DNA from: Pseudomicrostroma phylloplanum
Taxonomy: Eukaryota; Basidiomycota; Exobasidiomycetes; Microstromatales
NCBI GenBank assembly: GCA_039545275.1
Contig: BCHS01000001.1
Coordinates: 2,062,853 to 2,126,852 of the forward strand
Direction of reading: 5' to 3'
DNA length: 64,000 nucleotides
A program made the translations under genes and the position numbers. The notes beneath the pieces are model-generated. The model saw nothing but the letters and a program-made list of their open reading frames with translations. It was not told where the DNA came from and made no database searches. Below, piece after piece: positions 63,801-64,000 of the stretch (its first letter is position 1; each line of letters begins with the position of its first letter).

Positions 63801-64000
63801 GATGGGTGAGGTATAGATGCAGCGAGTCATATGCTTCTGTGCAAGAGCAATAGCGTACTCTGCCACGACTGTCTTTCCGGCCGAAGTATGAGCAGCGACA
63901 AAGACGCTGTCTCCCTGCTCGAGATGGTATACAGCTTCTTGTTGAAAAGGATCTAGTGTAAAAGGGAATCTGTGCGCTGGATGAGGAATCAGTTGGTCGA
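60852..64000 (-). CDS. SKI2: SKI2-type DExH RNA helicase, 5' end missing
   Basis: ATP-dependent RNA helicase of the cytoplasmic Ski complex that feeds mRNA to the exosome (family knowledge). Four exons are visible: 62,826-64,000, 62,514-62,753, 61,600-62,439 and 60,852-61,520, with GTGAGT donors. The first continues beyond the window. Motif I AHTSAGKT and [10 protein letters not shown] lie near 63,850 and 63,590, [14 protein letters not shown] near 63,500, and [18 protein letters not shown] and [19 protein letters not shown] in exon 2. These wordings match SKI2 rather than nuclear MTR4. A Gly/Arg-rich insert follows near 63,140-63,280. The last exon is the DSHCT domain. The four-exon structure contrasts with intronless NTE1. 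Confidence 0.93.

Noticed and set aside
1..64000. Transposable element explanation for the island
   Set aside because: I looked for reverse transcriptase, transposase and integrase motifs and terminal repeats and saw none. Small undetected elements remain possible.

Overview
The window is eukaryotic nuclear DNA, most likely from a basidiomycete fungus and plausibly a smut-like lineage (Ustilaginomycotina). That placement is inference. It rests on dense genes, mostly intronless long housekeeping genes, short GTGAGT...CAG introns of about 50-100 nt, and recognisable fungal proteins (Elongator ELP1, lysophospholipase NTE1, the gluconeogenesis regulator ERT1, the antiviral helicase SKI2). I saw no tRNA, rRNA, CRISPR array or intact transposase.

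Layout. Left flank (1-12.9 kb): the 3' part of ELP1, a DHA1-type MFS transporter and NTE1, all on the plus strand. Right flank (54.9-64 kb): ERT1 (minus) diverging from an RWD/DUF1115 protein (plus), one more small secreted protein, and the 3' part of SKI2 (minus, running off the window). Between them, about 13.1-54.7 kb is a lineage-specific island. A two-exon tannase/feruloyl esterase (42.3-44.1 kb, minus) is the only recognisable metabolic gene inside it.

The island interleaves two expanded families. Family A is a set of seven spliced minus-strand paralogues (13.2-34.5 kb) plus one relic, with a conserved VLEVxW...NAIVFKxWW core. The core resembles fungal restriction-endonuclease-like (PD-(D/E)XK) domains, but this is a hypothesis. 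Five copies look intact (A1-A5). A6 and A7 carry stops, a splice-site change or a deletion. Family B is about twenty small proteins (105-220 aa), on both strands. Each has an N-terminal signal peptide, a low-complexity Ser/Pro/Arg middle, and a short Lys/Arg-rich amphipathic C-terminal tail, often ending in a pair of cysteines (CxxC, CxxxC or similar). Some members share further motifs (GTPSSPxGDxATR; ALPxxxxSLVPRF).

The family B array is the best candidate for an undescribed system. It looks like a fast-evolving cluster of secreted effector or antimicrobial-like cationic peptides, comparable in layout to smut effector clusters but with its own architecture. How families A and B relate is unknown. 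Their interleaving and local duplication show that this locus is turning over quickly while both flanks remain housekeeping genes.
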